Positions 1-6,920 of a DNA stretch of 14,942 nucleotides are shown one piece after another. Below the pieces are notes generated by a model that did not search any database, was not told the origin of the DNA, and was given only the letters and a program-made list of their open reading frames with translations. Source of the DNA: JANOQP01 sp044227705 (lineage in GTDB: Bacteria > Bacteroidota > Bacteroidia > Chitinophagales > Saprospiraceae); the NCBI GenBank assembly GCA_044227705.1, contig JBGAWE010000115.1:1-14942 (forward strand), given 5' to 3'. A program made the translations under genes and the position numbers. Within the stretch, counting starts at the first letter, position 1. Every line of letters begins with the position of its first letter.

Positions 1-7
1 AATCCAA

Positions 8-844
8 TCACTTGTTTTTGGAAGCAAAGGATTGCGTGAGGCTGTAGCCCGACTCGTCGATGCGGTACGTCATGCCGTCGATTTTGGCGGTGAAGACGTT
101 GTAGAGGATGATGGCGAAGAACGACGTGCCGATGCCGAGGGCCGTGTTGATGAGCGCCTCGGAGATACCCGTTGCGAGGGCCGTCGAGTCAGGCGCGCCG
201 GCGTTGGCGAGTGCGCCGAACGAGCGAATCATCCCGAGAACCGTCCCGAGCAGGCCGAGGAGCGTCGCGATCGAGGCGATGGTAGCCAGGATGTTGAGGT
301 TGCGCTCGAGGGCGGGCATTTCGAGGGTCGTCGCCTCTTCCACCTCCTTTTGGATGGCTAGTACCTTCTGGTCGGCGGTCATGCCTGAGGCGTTGACCAT
401 CTCGCCGTACTTGTGCAGGCCCTGGCGCACGACGTTGGCCACCGAGCCGCGCTGCTTGTCGCAAGCGGCGATGGCACCGCTGACGTCGCCCCGGTCGAGG
501 AAGCCCTTGACGGCGCGGACGAACGAGTCGACGTTGCCGTTGCCCGAGGCCTTGCGCAGCGTCAGCCAGCGCTCGATGCTGATGGTGATGACCGTGAAGA
601 GCGAAGTCATGAGCAGCGGCACGATGAAGCCGCCCTTGTAGATGACGCCGAAATAGTGGTTGCTGGTCGGGCTGGCCACCGGGTCTTTCTCGACGTTGCC
701 GTCGATGAAGTTGCCCGGCGCGCCGAAGACGAACTTGTAGATGATGACCGCGAACACGAAAAGGAGCGGGATGGCGATGAGGGCGAAAATCCCGGCCTTC
801 GATTGCTCTTGCTGGGTTGCCACAGTGGTCTTTGCTGCTGCCAT
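8..844 (-). CDS. exbB: MotA/TolQ/ExbB family proton channel protein
   Basis: A 278-residue inner-membrane protein of the ExbB/TolQ family, the subunit that with ExbD/TolR uses the proton gradient to power TonB- or Tol-type envelope machines. Hydrophobic segments lie at about residues 18-40, 72-94, 184-206 and 230-252. The family core is clear: LLGLLGTVLGMIRSF (about 195-209) in one helix and GISEALINTALGIG (226-239) in the next, with a polar cytoplasmic loop between residues 95 and 180. The frame stays open upstream to 1006, but I choose the ATG at 844: the protein then begins MAAAKTTVATQQ, while the upstream extension is arginine-rich and unlike the family. The additional N-terminal helix compared with three-helix ExbB is, from memory, usual in Bacteroidota. 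An exbD-like gene would be expected just beyond the left edge. TolQ is the alternative name; the sequence alone does not decide. Confidence 0.92.
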   Translation of the reverse strand: MAAAKTTVATQQEQSKAGIFALIAIPLLFVFAVIIYKFVFGAPGNFIDGNVEKDPVASPTSNHYFGVIYKGGFIVPLLMTSLFTVITISIERWLTLRKASGNGNVDSFVRAVKGFLDRGDVSGAIAACDKQRGSVANVVRQGLHKYGEMVNASGMTADQKVLAIQKEVEEATTLEMPALERNLNILATIASIATLLGLLGTVLGMIRSFGALANAGAPDSTALATGISEALINTALGIGTSFFAIILYNVFTAKIDGMTYRIDESGYSLTQSFASKNK

Positions 845-1351
845 TTCTGAAACTGATTTAGGTTTAGTGAAAAATTTTTTAGAAAAATCGTTGCTCGAAA
901 ATGGCCGCGCCTTCTCCACCCTGCCGGTGCCGCGCTCGAAAAGCAGATGCGTGGCCGCCGGTTTTTGGTGGGCGGGAGGGAAAATTTTTCCGGGCCGTCG
1001 GCCCAAAGAAACTCTTCCTGCGGGCGGGTCATTTTTCAGGGTGAAAATAGCAACGTGTCGTAAACCGCAACTCCGACCGGTTTTTTCTTGCCCGATTTGG
1101 CGGATTTCTGGCCGGTATCTGCGCGATGGTCGACATCGGGGAGGAAGATGGGCGCGGCACGGCCGGGTTTCCTTTCAAAATCGAGCAAACGGAAAGGCCC
1201 GAAGGGCAAACGCGACGTTTCATTGGGCGAACGGGCCGAACGCCCGGCCCAGGGCTGGCAACCTTTTCTGTTCAACAAGGGGAAAAACAAGCCCGCCCGC
1301 TGCCCGAAAATTTCACTTTAAAAACACGGAGCGCGCGGCAAGGCCAACAGT
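845..1351. other. 507-base intergenic region without a convincing gene
   Basis: The stretch lies between the GTPase stop and the exbB start, both genes being on the minus strand. Short open frames exist on both strands (plus 1088-1321, minus 1036-1290), but they encode arginine/lysine/proline-rich peptides with no recognisable domain, which is what random G+C-rich DNA gives. It probably holds the exbB promoter and the end of the GTPase transcript. The 40 bases next to the exbB start are A+T-rich. I see no tRNA, no strong terminator and no clear repeat. Confidence 0.5.
1042..1071 (-). promoter_or_regulatory. possible exbB promoter (Bacteroidota type)
   Basis: On the minus strand TATTTTCA (1049-1042) resembles the Bacteroidota -7 box TAnnTTTG with two mismatches. 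It is preceded after 18 bases by GTTG (1071-1068), a weak match to the -33 box. It would give a leader of about 190 bases before exbB. This is a weak, by-eye match. Confidence 0.22.
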
Positions 1352-1834
1352 TCACACGATTTCCCGCGCCAGCGAAAGGAACATCTCCTCGACGTTCTCG
1401 CCCGTTTTCGCACTCGTCAGGATGTCCCATTTCGAGGCGACTTGTTTTTTGATAGCCTCAATTTCCTCCTTGCTCAACAAGTCTTTTTTGTTCCCGACCA
1501 CGCGCAGGGCGGCATATGGCAGCAGGTTTTGCAGATACTCGATGTCGGTCGACATGTTGACCCAGGTGGTCGGCCGCGTGAGGTCGAAGACGTAGATGAT
1601 GCCGTTGGCACCGAGGAAGTAGGAGGTCGGCACCTTGTCCTGCGTCACCTCGCCCGCCACGTCCCAGAGGACGAGCGCGATCTCCTCGCCATCGACGAGG
1701 ACGCTCTTCTTGTTGACCTTGACGCCGATGGTGGTGATGTACTTGTCGTCGAACTGGTCGTTGATGAAGCGGTTGAACAGCGAGGTCTTGCCCACGCTGA
1801 AGTTGCCCGTCAATATGATTTTCTTGCTGATCAT
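1352..1834 (-). CDS. Rab/Ras-like small GTPase
   Basis: A 160-residue stand-alone small GTPase, the minimal size of a Ras-superfamily G domain. All five G motifs are visible: G1 GNFSVGKT (10-17), G2 TTIG (34-37), G3 DVAGE (58-62), G4 NKKD (115-118) and G5 SAK (141-143). There is no prenylation cysteine or added tail, so membrane targeting would need a partner. The residue after the G3 glycine, the catalytic Gln in Ras and Rab, is Glu62, which predicts altered or partner-dependent hydrolysis. It is the last gene of a three-gene minus-strand module, starting 42 bases after the stop of the 1877-2719 gene. Bacterial Rab-like GTPases encoded beside roadblock- or longin-type partners recall MglA/MglB polarity switches, but a role here is inferred from that analogy only. 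Confidence 0.9.
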   Translation of the reverse strand: MISKKIILTGNFSVGKTSLFNRFINDQFDDKYITTIGVKVNKKSVLVDGEEIALVLWDVAGEVTQDKVPTSYFLGANGIIYVFDLTRPTTWVNMSTDIEYLQNLLPYAALRVVGNKKDLLSKEEIEAIKKQVASKWDILTSAKTGENVEEMFLSLAREIV

Positions 1835-1876
1835 GACTGCTCAAATGATTTGGGGGTGGATTGGCCTGAACGACCG

Positions 1877-2719
1877 TCAGTGTTCGAGGGCCATCGCCGG
1901 GCGGATGAACCACCGTTCTATCTCCGTCGAAAGCTCCTCGTAGAATCGCGGCGAGGTGCGCCGGTTTTGCACTTGCACGAACTCGTGCATGATGAAAAGC
2001 TCCAACCGCTCCACGAGGGCTGCCCGCTCGTTCGTCGTCAACGGCCCCTCCCCGACAAGGGCCATGTAGTACGAGAGGTAGTTCTGAAGCACGATCTTGC
2101 TCTGCTGGTACTGGATGAGGTCGAGCATTTCCTCGCCCTGTTTGAAGGCGTCCTCTGCGAAGCTCTTGATGGCCGTCATCATCCCCGCCACCGATTCCGG
2201 GTCGAGGGCCTTCTCACGAGAGGCATGGGCGAGGACGAGGCCGCTGTCCCTTTCGACCAAGAACACTTGGTTTGTAAGAAAAGGCCTCGCGTCGGCCAGC
2301 ACGAGTTCCGCCTCGCGGATGCCGAGCAGCTTGTTTTTGAGCCGCCGCCAGAGGTTGAAACGCTGCTTCGCCGCCGCGATTCGAGCTTCGATGCCCTCTT
2401 TCAAAAGCTGGAACTGGTGGTCGATGTACTTTTTTATCAGGTTGCCCAGCACGGGGAAAAGCACGTCGACAATTTCTCCCTGGCTCGACTTGATGCGCTC
2501 GTCGACGATGCGTGCGACCGATTTTTTGTACTCCTTTGGGAAGTTTTGCCGCAAAAAATCCAGTCTTTCCTCCAAGATCGGCCGGATGTGCTCGGCCAGC
2601 CGCTCGCGGTCGTGCAAGAGGGCGCGCAGCCGTTCGTGCTCGGCTCGGTCGTCCGTCAGCAGGATGTCGCGCAATTGGGCGAGCATCCGATCGTCGTCGG
2701 TGGCGTGGCCGTTCGTCAT
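1877..2719 (-). CDS. GTPase-module protein resembling the N-terminal region of OmpA-annotated proteins
   Basis: A 280-residue soluble protein with no signal peptide or membrane helix. Residues 10-75 are helical and charged, opening with a LAQLRDILL motif. Residues 80-140 contain GEIVDVLFPVLGNLIKKYI followed by a basic amphipathic stretch ending in KNKLLGIREAELVLADA. Residues 150-195 read TNQVFLVERDSGLVLAH and then a helix (GMMTAIKSFAEDAF). From memory this order matches the region ahead of the OmpA domain in some cyanobacterial and Bacteroidota proteins annotated as OmpA family; here no OmpA domain follows. The strand-turn-strand-helix pattern at 150-195 is compatible with a roadblock/longin-like sensor fold, the kind of fold that partners small GTPases. 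ATG 2719 is chosen because the frame upstream is the arginine-rich shadow of the neighbouring gene. The gene sits between the coiled-coil gene (29 bases) and the GTPase (42 bases). Confidence 0.78.
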   Translation of the reverse strand: MTNGHATDDDRMLAQLRDILLTDDRAEHERLRALLHDRERLAEHIRPILEERLDFLRQNFPKEYKKSVARIVDERIKSSQGEIVDVLFPVLGNLIKKYIDHQFQLLKEGIEARIAAAKQRFNLWRRLKNKLLGIREAELVLADARPFLTNQVFLVERDSGLVLAHASREKALDPESVAGMMTAIKSFAEDAFKQGEEMLDLIQYQQSKIVLQNYLSYYMALVGEGPLTTNERAALVERLELFIMHEFVQVQNRRTSPRFYEELSTEIERWFIRPAMALEH

Positions 2720-2748
2720 CAGGGAAAAATTGGCGGGCCGTTGAAAAA

Positions 2749-3084
2749 TCAGGCCTTCAACAGGGCTTGGCTGACCTCGCCAATAATCTTGCCGAGTGCG
2801 TGCTTGTCGGCCTGCGAGGTGGCGGCGATGCTTTTCTGTAGCATCTCGACGCGGTCGTTTACGAGGGCCTCGAGCAGCGCGAAGCGGTCTTCCGTGCGCT
2901 TTTCGAGGTCGCGCAGCTGCTGCCGCAGGGAGGCCTCGGTGGCTTTGAGGGCGGCTGTCTGGTCGGCGCCGTCCTTCTCCTGTTTGGCGGTGAGTTGCTG
3001 GAAATTCTCCTCGAACTGGGCGATGTGCTGCCCCATGAGGATGTTGCGGATCATCGAAATGTCGCCGAAGCCCATCGCCCCCAT
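2749..3084 (-). CDS. small coiled-coil protein, first gene of the GTPase module
   Basis: With the ATG at 3084 the product is 111 residues: a short glycine/methionine-rich head (MGAMGFGDISMIRNILMG) and then an almost continuous charged helix, including QFEENFQQLTAK and LRQQLRDLEKRTEDRF, with heptad-like spacing. No signal peptide or membrane helix is present. I know no named function; it is probably a scaffold or oligomerising partner for the two genes that follow. The start is uncertain. The same frame stays open to 3267 and residues just upstream (ENGSAVATANGSAQG) look like a real low-complexity leader, yet the only nearby ATG (3148) is in another frame. ATGs at 3075 and 3054 are alternatives. 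An undetected single-base error or a non-ATG start near 3148 is possible. Confidence 0.72.
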   Translation of the reverse strand: MGAMGFGDISMIRNILMGQHIAQFEENFQQLTAKQEKDGADQTAALKATEASLRQQLRDLEKRTEDRFALLEALVNDRVEMLQKSIAATSQADKHALGKIIGEVSQALLKA

Positions 3085-3168
3085 GCCCTGCGCGGAGCCG
3101 TTGGCGGTGGCCACAGCCGATCCGTTCTCTTCGGAATGCTTTTGCCATGACGCGTGTTGATTTTGATG

Positions 3169-3190
3169 AAAAAAGTCTCGGGGACTTTTT
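3169..3190 (-). terminator. hairpin with U-tract downstream of prs
   Basis: On the minus strand an 8-base stem AAAAAGTC/GACTTTTT encloses a 5-base loop and ends in a run of six T. It lies 80 bases after the prs stop and ahead of the coiled-coil gene, so it could end the kinase-prs transcript. Because a promoter-like site lies upstream of it (3220-3248), it could instead be in the leader of the GTPase module. The stem is A+T-rich and weaker than the other two terminators in the window. Confidence 0.5.
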
Positions 3191-3219
3191 GCCGAGGCGG
3201 GGATTGGCTTTTCGAGAGC

Positions 3220-3248
3220 CGAAAATAGAGGCGATTTTTTGCAACAAA
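3220..3248 (-). promoter_or_regulatory. candidate promoter of the GTPase module
   Basis: On the minus strand TTTG (3248-3245) is followed after 17 bases by TATTTTCG (3227-3220), close to the Bacteroidota pattern TTTG-N19-TAnnTTTG with one mismatch in the -7 box. Transcription would start near 3213, about 65 to 130 bases before the coiled-coil start. Confidence 0.4.
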
Positions 3249-3269
3249 TGAAAATCTTACCCCACAAAC

Positions 3270-4208
3270 TTATTCAGCCACAAACAGTGCCGAAATACTT
3301 TTGTGTTCATGCGTGGCCCGGATGGCGCGGGCGAACAGCTTCGCCGTCGAGAGCTGCCGGATTTTAGGGCTGGCCTGCCGAAGGGGGATGGTGTCAGTCA
3401 CGAGGATTTCGGTTAGGACGGATTTTTCGATGTTCTCATAAGCCTTTCCGCTCAAAACGGGGTGCGTGCAAATCGCGCGGACGGAGCGCGCGCCTTTTTC
3501 CACGAGCGCCTCGGCGGCCTTGCACAAAGTCCCAGCCGTGTCAATAAGGTCGTCGACGAGCACGATGTCGGCCCCCGAGACCTCGCCGATGACGGTCATG
3601 CCCGCCACCTCGTTCGCCTTGACGCGAACCTTGTCGCAGATGACGAGGTCCTTCCCGAAGTGCTTCGCATAAATCCGCGCCCGCTTCACGCCGCCCACGT
3701 CGGGGCTGGCGAAGATGGTCTTCGACAGGTCCATTTTGGCAAGCTCCGGGATGAAGATGGCCTCGCCCCGCAGGTGGTCGACCGGTATGTCGAAGAAGCC
3801 CTGGATCTGGTCGGCGTGGACGTCCATCGTCATCACCCGGTTGGCGCCCGCCCGCTCGAGGAGGCTGGCGATGAGCTTCGCCGAAATCGGGACGCGCGGC
3901 TTGTCCTTCCTGTCCTGCCGGGCGTAGCCGAAGTACGGCACGACGGCCGTGATGTAGCCCGCCGAGGCCCGCTTCGCCGTGTCGATCCAGAGGAGCAGTT
4001 CGAGGAGGTTGTCGGCCGGCGGGATGGTGCTCTGCATGATGAAGACGTAGCTCCCTCGGACGCTCTCGTTGATGACCGTCTGCACCTCGCCGTCGCTGAA
4101 TCGGTTGACCTGCGTGGCGGTCAGGCTCTGCTGGTAATAGTCGGCCAGCCGCTCCGCAAAGGCCCTCGACTGGGTGCCGCTGATGAGTTTCACTTCCATG
4201 TCTTCCAA
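3270..4208 (-). CDS. prs: ribose-phosphate pyrophosphokinase (PRPP synthetase)
   Basis: Transfers pyrophosphate from ATP to ribose 5-phosphate, giving PRPP for purine, pyrimidine, NAD, histidine and tryptophan synthesis. The 312 residues match the usual length of class I enzymes. Visible motifs: FSDGE (37-41), the flexible ATP loop YARQDRKDKPR (95-105), DVHADQIQGFFDIP with the metal-binding histidine (129-142), SPDVGG (168-173), the catalytic loop region around DKVRVK (192-197) and the PRPP-binding loop VLVDDLIDTAGTL (216-228). The start can be the ATG at 4208 or at 4199 (MEVKLIS); 4208 is kept. The gene begins 12 bases after the deoxynucleoside kinase stop, so the two are very likely co-transcribed and both serve nucleotide supply. 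A hairpin at 3169-3190 may end this unit. Confidence 0.97.
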   Translation of the reverse strand: MEDMEVKLISGTQSRAFAERLADYYQQSLTATQVNRFSDGEVQTVINESVRGSYVFIMQSTIPPADNLLELLLWIDTAKRASAGYITAVVPYFGYARQDRKDKPRVPISAKLIASLLERAGANRVMTMDVHADQIQGFFDIPVDHLRGEAIFIPELAKMDLSKTIFASPDVGGVKRARIYAKHFGKDLVICDKVRVKANEVAGMTVIGEVSGADIVLVDDLIDTAGTLCKAAEALVEKGARSVRAICTHPVLSGKAYENIEKSVLTEILVTDTIPLRQASPKIRQLSTAKLFARAIRATHEHKSISALFVAE

Positions 4209-4220
4209 ATTTTTGGCGTT

Positions 4221-4841
4221 TCAAAAAAGCCCGTGCAGTTCTGCCCTGACCAGGTCGACGACCTTGCCGAGGTCCTCCGGCCGGTTGTAGAAGTCGAGGT
4301 CGTCGGCATGGATGACGAGCAGCCGCCCCTCGCCGTAGCCGTGGATCCAGTTCTCGTACCGCTCGTTGAGCCGCTTCAAATATTCGATTGAGATGTTTCC
4401 TTCGTAGTCGCGCCCCCGCGACTGGATATGTTCCACCAAGGTCGGGATGCTCGCTTTCAGGTAAATCAAAAGGTCGGGCGGCCGGATTTGGCTCGTCATC
4501 GTCGAGAAAAGGCTCTGGTAGTTTTCATAGTCGCGCCGTTCCATCAGGCCCATGTCGAAGAGGTTGGGGGCGAAGATGTTCGCGTCCTCGTAGATCGTCC
4601 GGTCCTGCACGACCGTCCTTTCCCCTTTTTGGATCTGCAGGACCTGCTTGTACCGGTTGTGCAAAAAATGGACTTGCAGGTTGAACGACCACCTTCTCAT
4701 GTCGAGGTAGAAGTCGGAGAGATAGGGGTTGTTGTCGGCGTCCTCGAAGTGGACGTCCCAGCCGAGGTGCTTGGCGAGCGCCTCGCAGAGGGTGGTCTTC
4801 CCGGCCCCGATGTTCCCGGCGATGGCGATGTGCTTGGCCAT
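4221..4841 (-). CDS. deoxynucleoside kinase (deoxyadenosine/deoxyguanosine kinase family)
   Basis: A 206-residue kinase of the dNK/dCK/dGK family that phosphorylates salvaged deoxynucleosides to dNMPs in the cytoplasm. The P-loop GNIGAGKT is at residues 9-16, the substrate-site stretch FEDADNNPYL at 32-41, the catalytic DRTIYED (80-86) corresponds to the family DR[ST]xxED/E motif, and an arginine-rich lid RGRDYE is at 142-147. ATG 4841 is chosen because MAKHIAIAGNIGAGKTT is the typical beginning; the open frame to 4985 reads through intergenic sequence. The purine-deoxynucleoside preference is suggested by overall resemblance to Bacteroidota and Gram-positive dAK/dGK and is not proven. It heads a two-gene unit with prs and is divergent from the ABC ATPase gene. 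Confidence 0.92.
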   Translation of the reverse strand: MAKHIAIAGNIGAGKTTLCEALAKHLGWDVHFEDADNNPYLSDFYLDMRRWSFNLQVHFLHNRYKQVLQIQKGERTVVQDRTIYEDANIFAPNLFDMGLMERRDYENYQSLFSTMTSQIRPPDLLIYLKASIPTLVEHIQSRGRDYEGNISIEYLKRLNERYENWIHGYGEGRLLVIHADDLDFYNRPEDLGKVVDLVRAELHGLF

Positions 4842-4897
4842 TAATTCGTGGAGGTTGGTTGGTCTGACGGCTTGTTTTGACCCGAAAAAGCGGTGGG

Positions 4898-4905
4898 CGA
4901 AAGTA
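4898..4905 (-). promoter_or_regulatory. possible -7 box of the deoxynucleoside kinase
   Basis: The minus strand reads TACTTTCG here, one mismatch from TAnnTTTG, 57 bases before the kinase ATG in the divergent region 4842-5052. No convincing -33 element is seen. Confidence 0.3.
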
Positions 4906-5021
4906 AAACCAGCCCCCACTTGGCAGCCCCCGATTTTTTTCTTCGCCCCAAAATCCGGGCCGTCTGCCGACGAACCAACGGCCAACTTCTACTCGAACAA
5001 AGCCAACCGCGCGCTCCCAAA

Positions 5022-5029
5022 TAGCTTTG
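5022..5029 (+). promoter_or_regulatory. possible -7 box of the ABC ATPase gene
   Basis: TAGCTTTG is a full match to the Bacteroidota -7 consensus TAnnTTTG and lies 23 bases before the ATG at 5053. No TTTG-like -33 element is present at the expected distance, so the call rests on one box and its position. Confidence 0.42.
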
Positions 5030-5052
5030 GCACTGGAAAAACTGAACCGACC

Positions 5053-5760
5053 ATGCTGATTTCCATCCGCCACCTCAACAAGACCTACGTCATGGGCCAC
5101 GAGCGCGTCGAGGCGCTCAAGGACGTCTCGCTCGACATCCGAAAGAACGAGTACGTCGCCCTCATGGGCCCCAGCGGCTCGGGCAAGAGCACCCTGATGA
5201 ACCTCCTCGGCTGCCTCGACTCGCCGACCTCGGGCGAGTACGTCCTCAACAACATCAATGTCTCGACGATGGTCGATGCGGAGCTGGCCGAGGTTCGCAA
5301 CAAGCAGATTGGCTTCGTCTTCCAAACCTTCAACCTCCTGCCGCGCCTCTCCGCGCTCGAGAACGTGGCCCTGCCGCTCGTCTACGCCGGTGTTTCAAAA
5401 GAGGAAAGGCTGGAAAAGGCCCGCCGCACCCTCCAGTCCGTCGGCCTCGGCGACCGCGTGACGCACAAGCCGAACGAGCTTTCCGGCGGCCAAAGGCAGC
5501 GCGTCGCCGTCGCCCGCGCCCTCGTCAACGACCCGGCCATCATCCTCGCCGACGAGCCGACGGGCAACCTCGACTCGAAGACGAGCATCGAGATCATGGC
5601 CCTTTTCGAGGAAATCCACCGGCGCGGCAACACCGTCATACTCGTGACGCACGAGCCGGACATCGCTCTTTTCGCCCACCGAATCGTCCGCCTGCGCGAC
5701 GGGCTGGTGGAGAGCGACCTCGTCAACTCGGAGGTGGCGACGACGCTGGCGGTGGCTTGA
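5053..5760 (+). CDS. ABC transporter ATP-binding protein, MacB/LolD type
   Basis: A 235-residue nucleotide-binding subunit that would drive a separate FtsX/MacB-type permease, a class that moves lipoproteins, peptides or drugs across the envelope, or gates cell-wall hydrolases. Motifs in order: Walker A GPSGSGKST (39-47), Q-loop FQTFNLLPRL (90-99), signature LSGGQRQRVAVARAL (143-157), Walker B IILADEPTGNLD (163-174) and H-loop LVTHE (197-201). The NLLPRLSALENVALPLVYAG stretch is typical of the LolD/MacB subfamily. ATG 5053 is chosen because the protein then starts MLISIRHLNKTYVMG as usual; the open frame further upstream overlaps the divergent kinase gene. No permease gene is adjacent: the next gene is convergent and its stop is 5 bases away. 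The partner permease must be encoded elsewhere, so the substrate is unknown. Confidence 0.93.
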   Translation: MLISIRHLNKTYVMGHERVEALKDVSLDIRKNEYVALMGPSGSGKSTLMNLLGCLDSPTSGEYVLNNINVSTMVDAELAEVRNKQIGFVFQTFNLLPRLSALENVALPLVYAGVSKEERLEKARRTLQSVGLGDRVTHKPNELSGGQRQRVAVARALVNDPAIILADEPTGNLDSKTSIEIMALFEEIHRRGNTVILVTHEPDIALFAHRIVRLRDGLVESDLVNSEVATTLAVA

Positions 5761-5765
5761 AAAAT

Positions 5766-6920
5766 TCAAAACCCAATCCCCGCGGACGCGCTGATGTACT
5801 CCGCCGTGAACCGGTGGGTCTTCAGCGCCACGCCCGCCCACGGCCGCCAGCGGCCAATCCCCGGCAGATAGTACCGAAAGAGAAACTTCTGACAAATGAA
5901 CTCCGGCACGAACCTCGACCGGCCGCTCAGCGACGTACCGAGCTGCAAATTCACGCCGAGCGGGCCGAACAGGAACTCCTCGCCCGCCCATGCCAGCCAC
6001 CGCTCGGAGGCGGCGCGGTAACGGCCCTCGTCGGCCACCCCGTCGGCGTGGGCGAGGAACCACGCGACCGCCGTGTGCCGTTCGTAGTCGAGGCCGACGA
6101 AAACCCGGTTTATCTTGCTCAAACATCTGGCTACGCCGATTCCGCCGATGTAAATCGGATAGCTCGGCCCGCCCGCCACCTGGCTTTCAGAGGAAGAAAT
6201 GCCGACGTGCACGATGCCGCCCCAGCGATGGACGGGCGGCTTTTTCGATGAAATTGCTTTCGCAAAGGCTGATTTTTTCACCAAAACCGGCGTGAACTGG
6301 CCTCCGAGGTAAAACGCCGGGAGGTTCAGCCCAAAGTTGGGCCGTCGTGCGCCGCCGTTGGAAAAGTGGGTGAAAACGCCGCCGCCGACCAGCGCGAGCC
6401 GCCCGCCGCCCGGCCGCCATTTGGCCGTGAAGCGGAACTGGGTGATGTTGTTCCAGTGGGAGCCGATGGCGTTCTCGTTCGGGTTTGTCAAAAAATCGAA
6501 CGGCCGCTCGACCCGGCCGATGCCCGTGCCCACTCGAAACCTGATGTCAAAATCGTCTCGAAAAAGAAGCGGGATGGCGAGGGTGGGCACCAGCCCGAAG
6601 GCCGTCCCGTGCGCCCCGTCGCCGAAGCCCGCGCGGACGAGCGCCAGCCCAAACTCGGGGTAGTGCTGCCACGCCTGCCATTCGCGGCGGCCGGTCGTCT
6701 GGTAGCTGATGCCGATCTCCTCGGCCCAGATTTGGCGGTTGTTGTCGATGTGCAGCTTTTGGGTGTGCTTGATGATGCGGCCGGAGTGGAAGCCGACTTC
6801 GATGGACCAGTTGGAGAAGTTTTGAGTTTGGGTTTTTGGGTTTTGAGTCTCGACCGGGCTGGATTGGGCCGAGAGGTTTTTCCCAAAAAGAAAAAGGAGG
6901 GCGACCAGCCCGGCTACCAC
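5766..6920 (-). other. PagL-like/acyloxyacyl hydrolase portion, possible internal start
   Basis: This is the C-terminal part of the ScpA reading frame. A GTG at 6920-6918 would begin a 384-residue protein MVAGLVALLFLFGKNLSAQ with a signal-peptide core ending in SAQ, common in Bacteroidota, though it lacks a positively charged beginning. The mature part is rich in alternating aromatic strands expected of an outer-membrane barrel and carries the H-x-S-N pair of PagL; the acidic third member of the triad cannot be assigned by eye. PagL enzymes remove the 3-O acyl chain of lipid A. A second start in another frame (ATG 6976) encodes MFRQDPKRLPSVASPVRR, a suitable basic n-region, but meets a stop unless a one-base shift joins it to the hydrophobic core. 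Confidence 0.6.

Noticed and set aside
1036..1321. Short open frames on both strands in the exbB-GTPase gap
   Set aside because: Composition is that of random G+C-rich DNA; no domain, no supporting start signals, and frames on both strands overlap.
1442..3160. Long plus-strand open frame of 572 codons opposite the GTPase module
   Set aside because: It is antisense to three genes with clear motifs, has shadow composition (many H, V, D, R), no domain, and arises from the codon bias of the opposite strand.
6822..6858. GGGTTTT/TTTGAG-like short tandem pattern
   Set aside because: It is degenerate and encodes the NPKTQTQN linker after the signal peptide; a coding low-complexity linker explains it.
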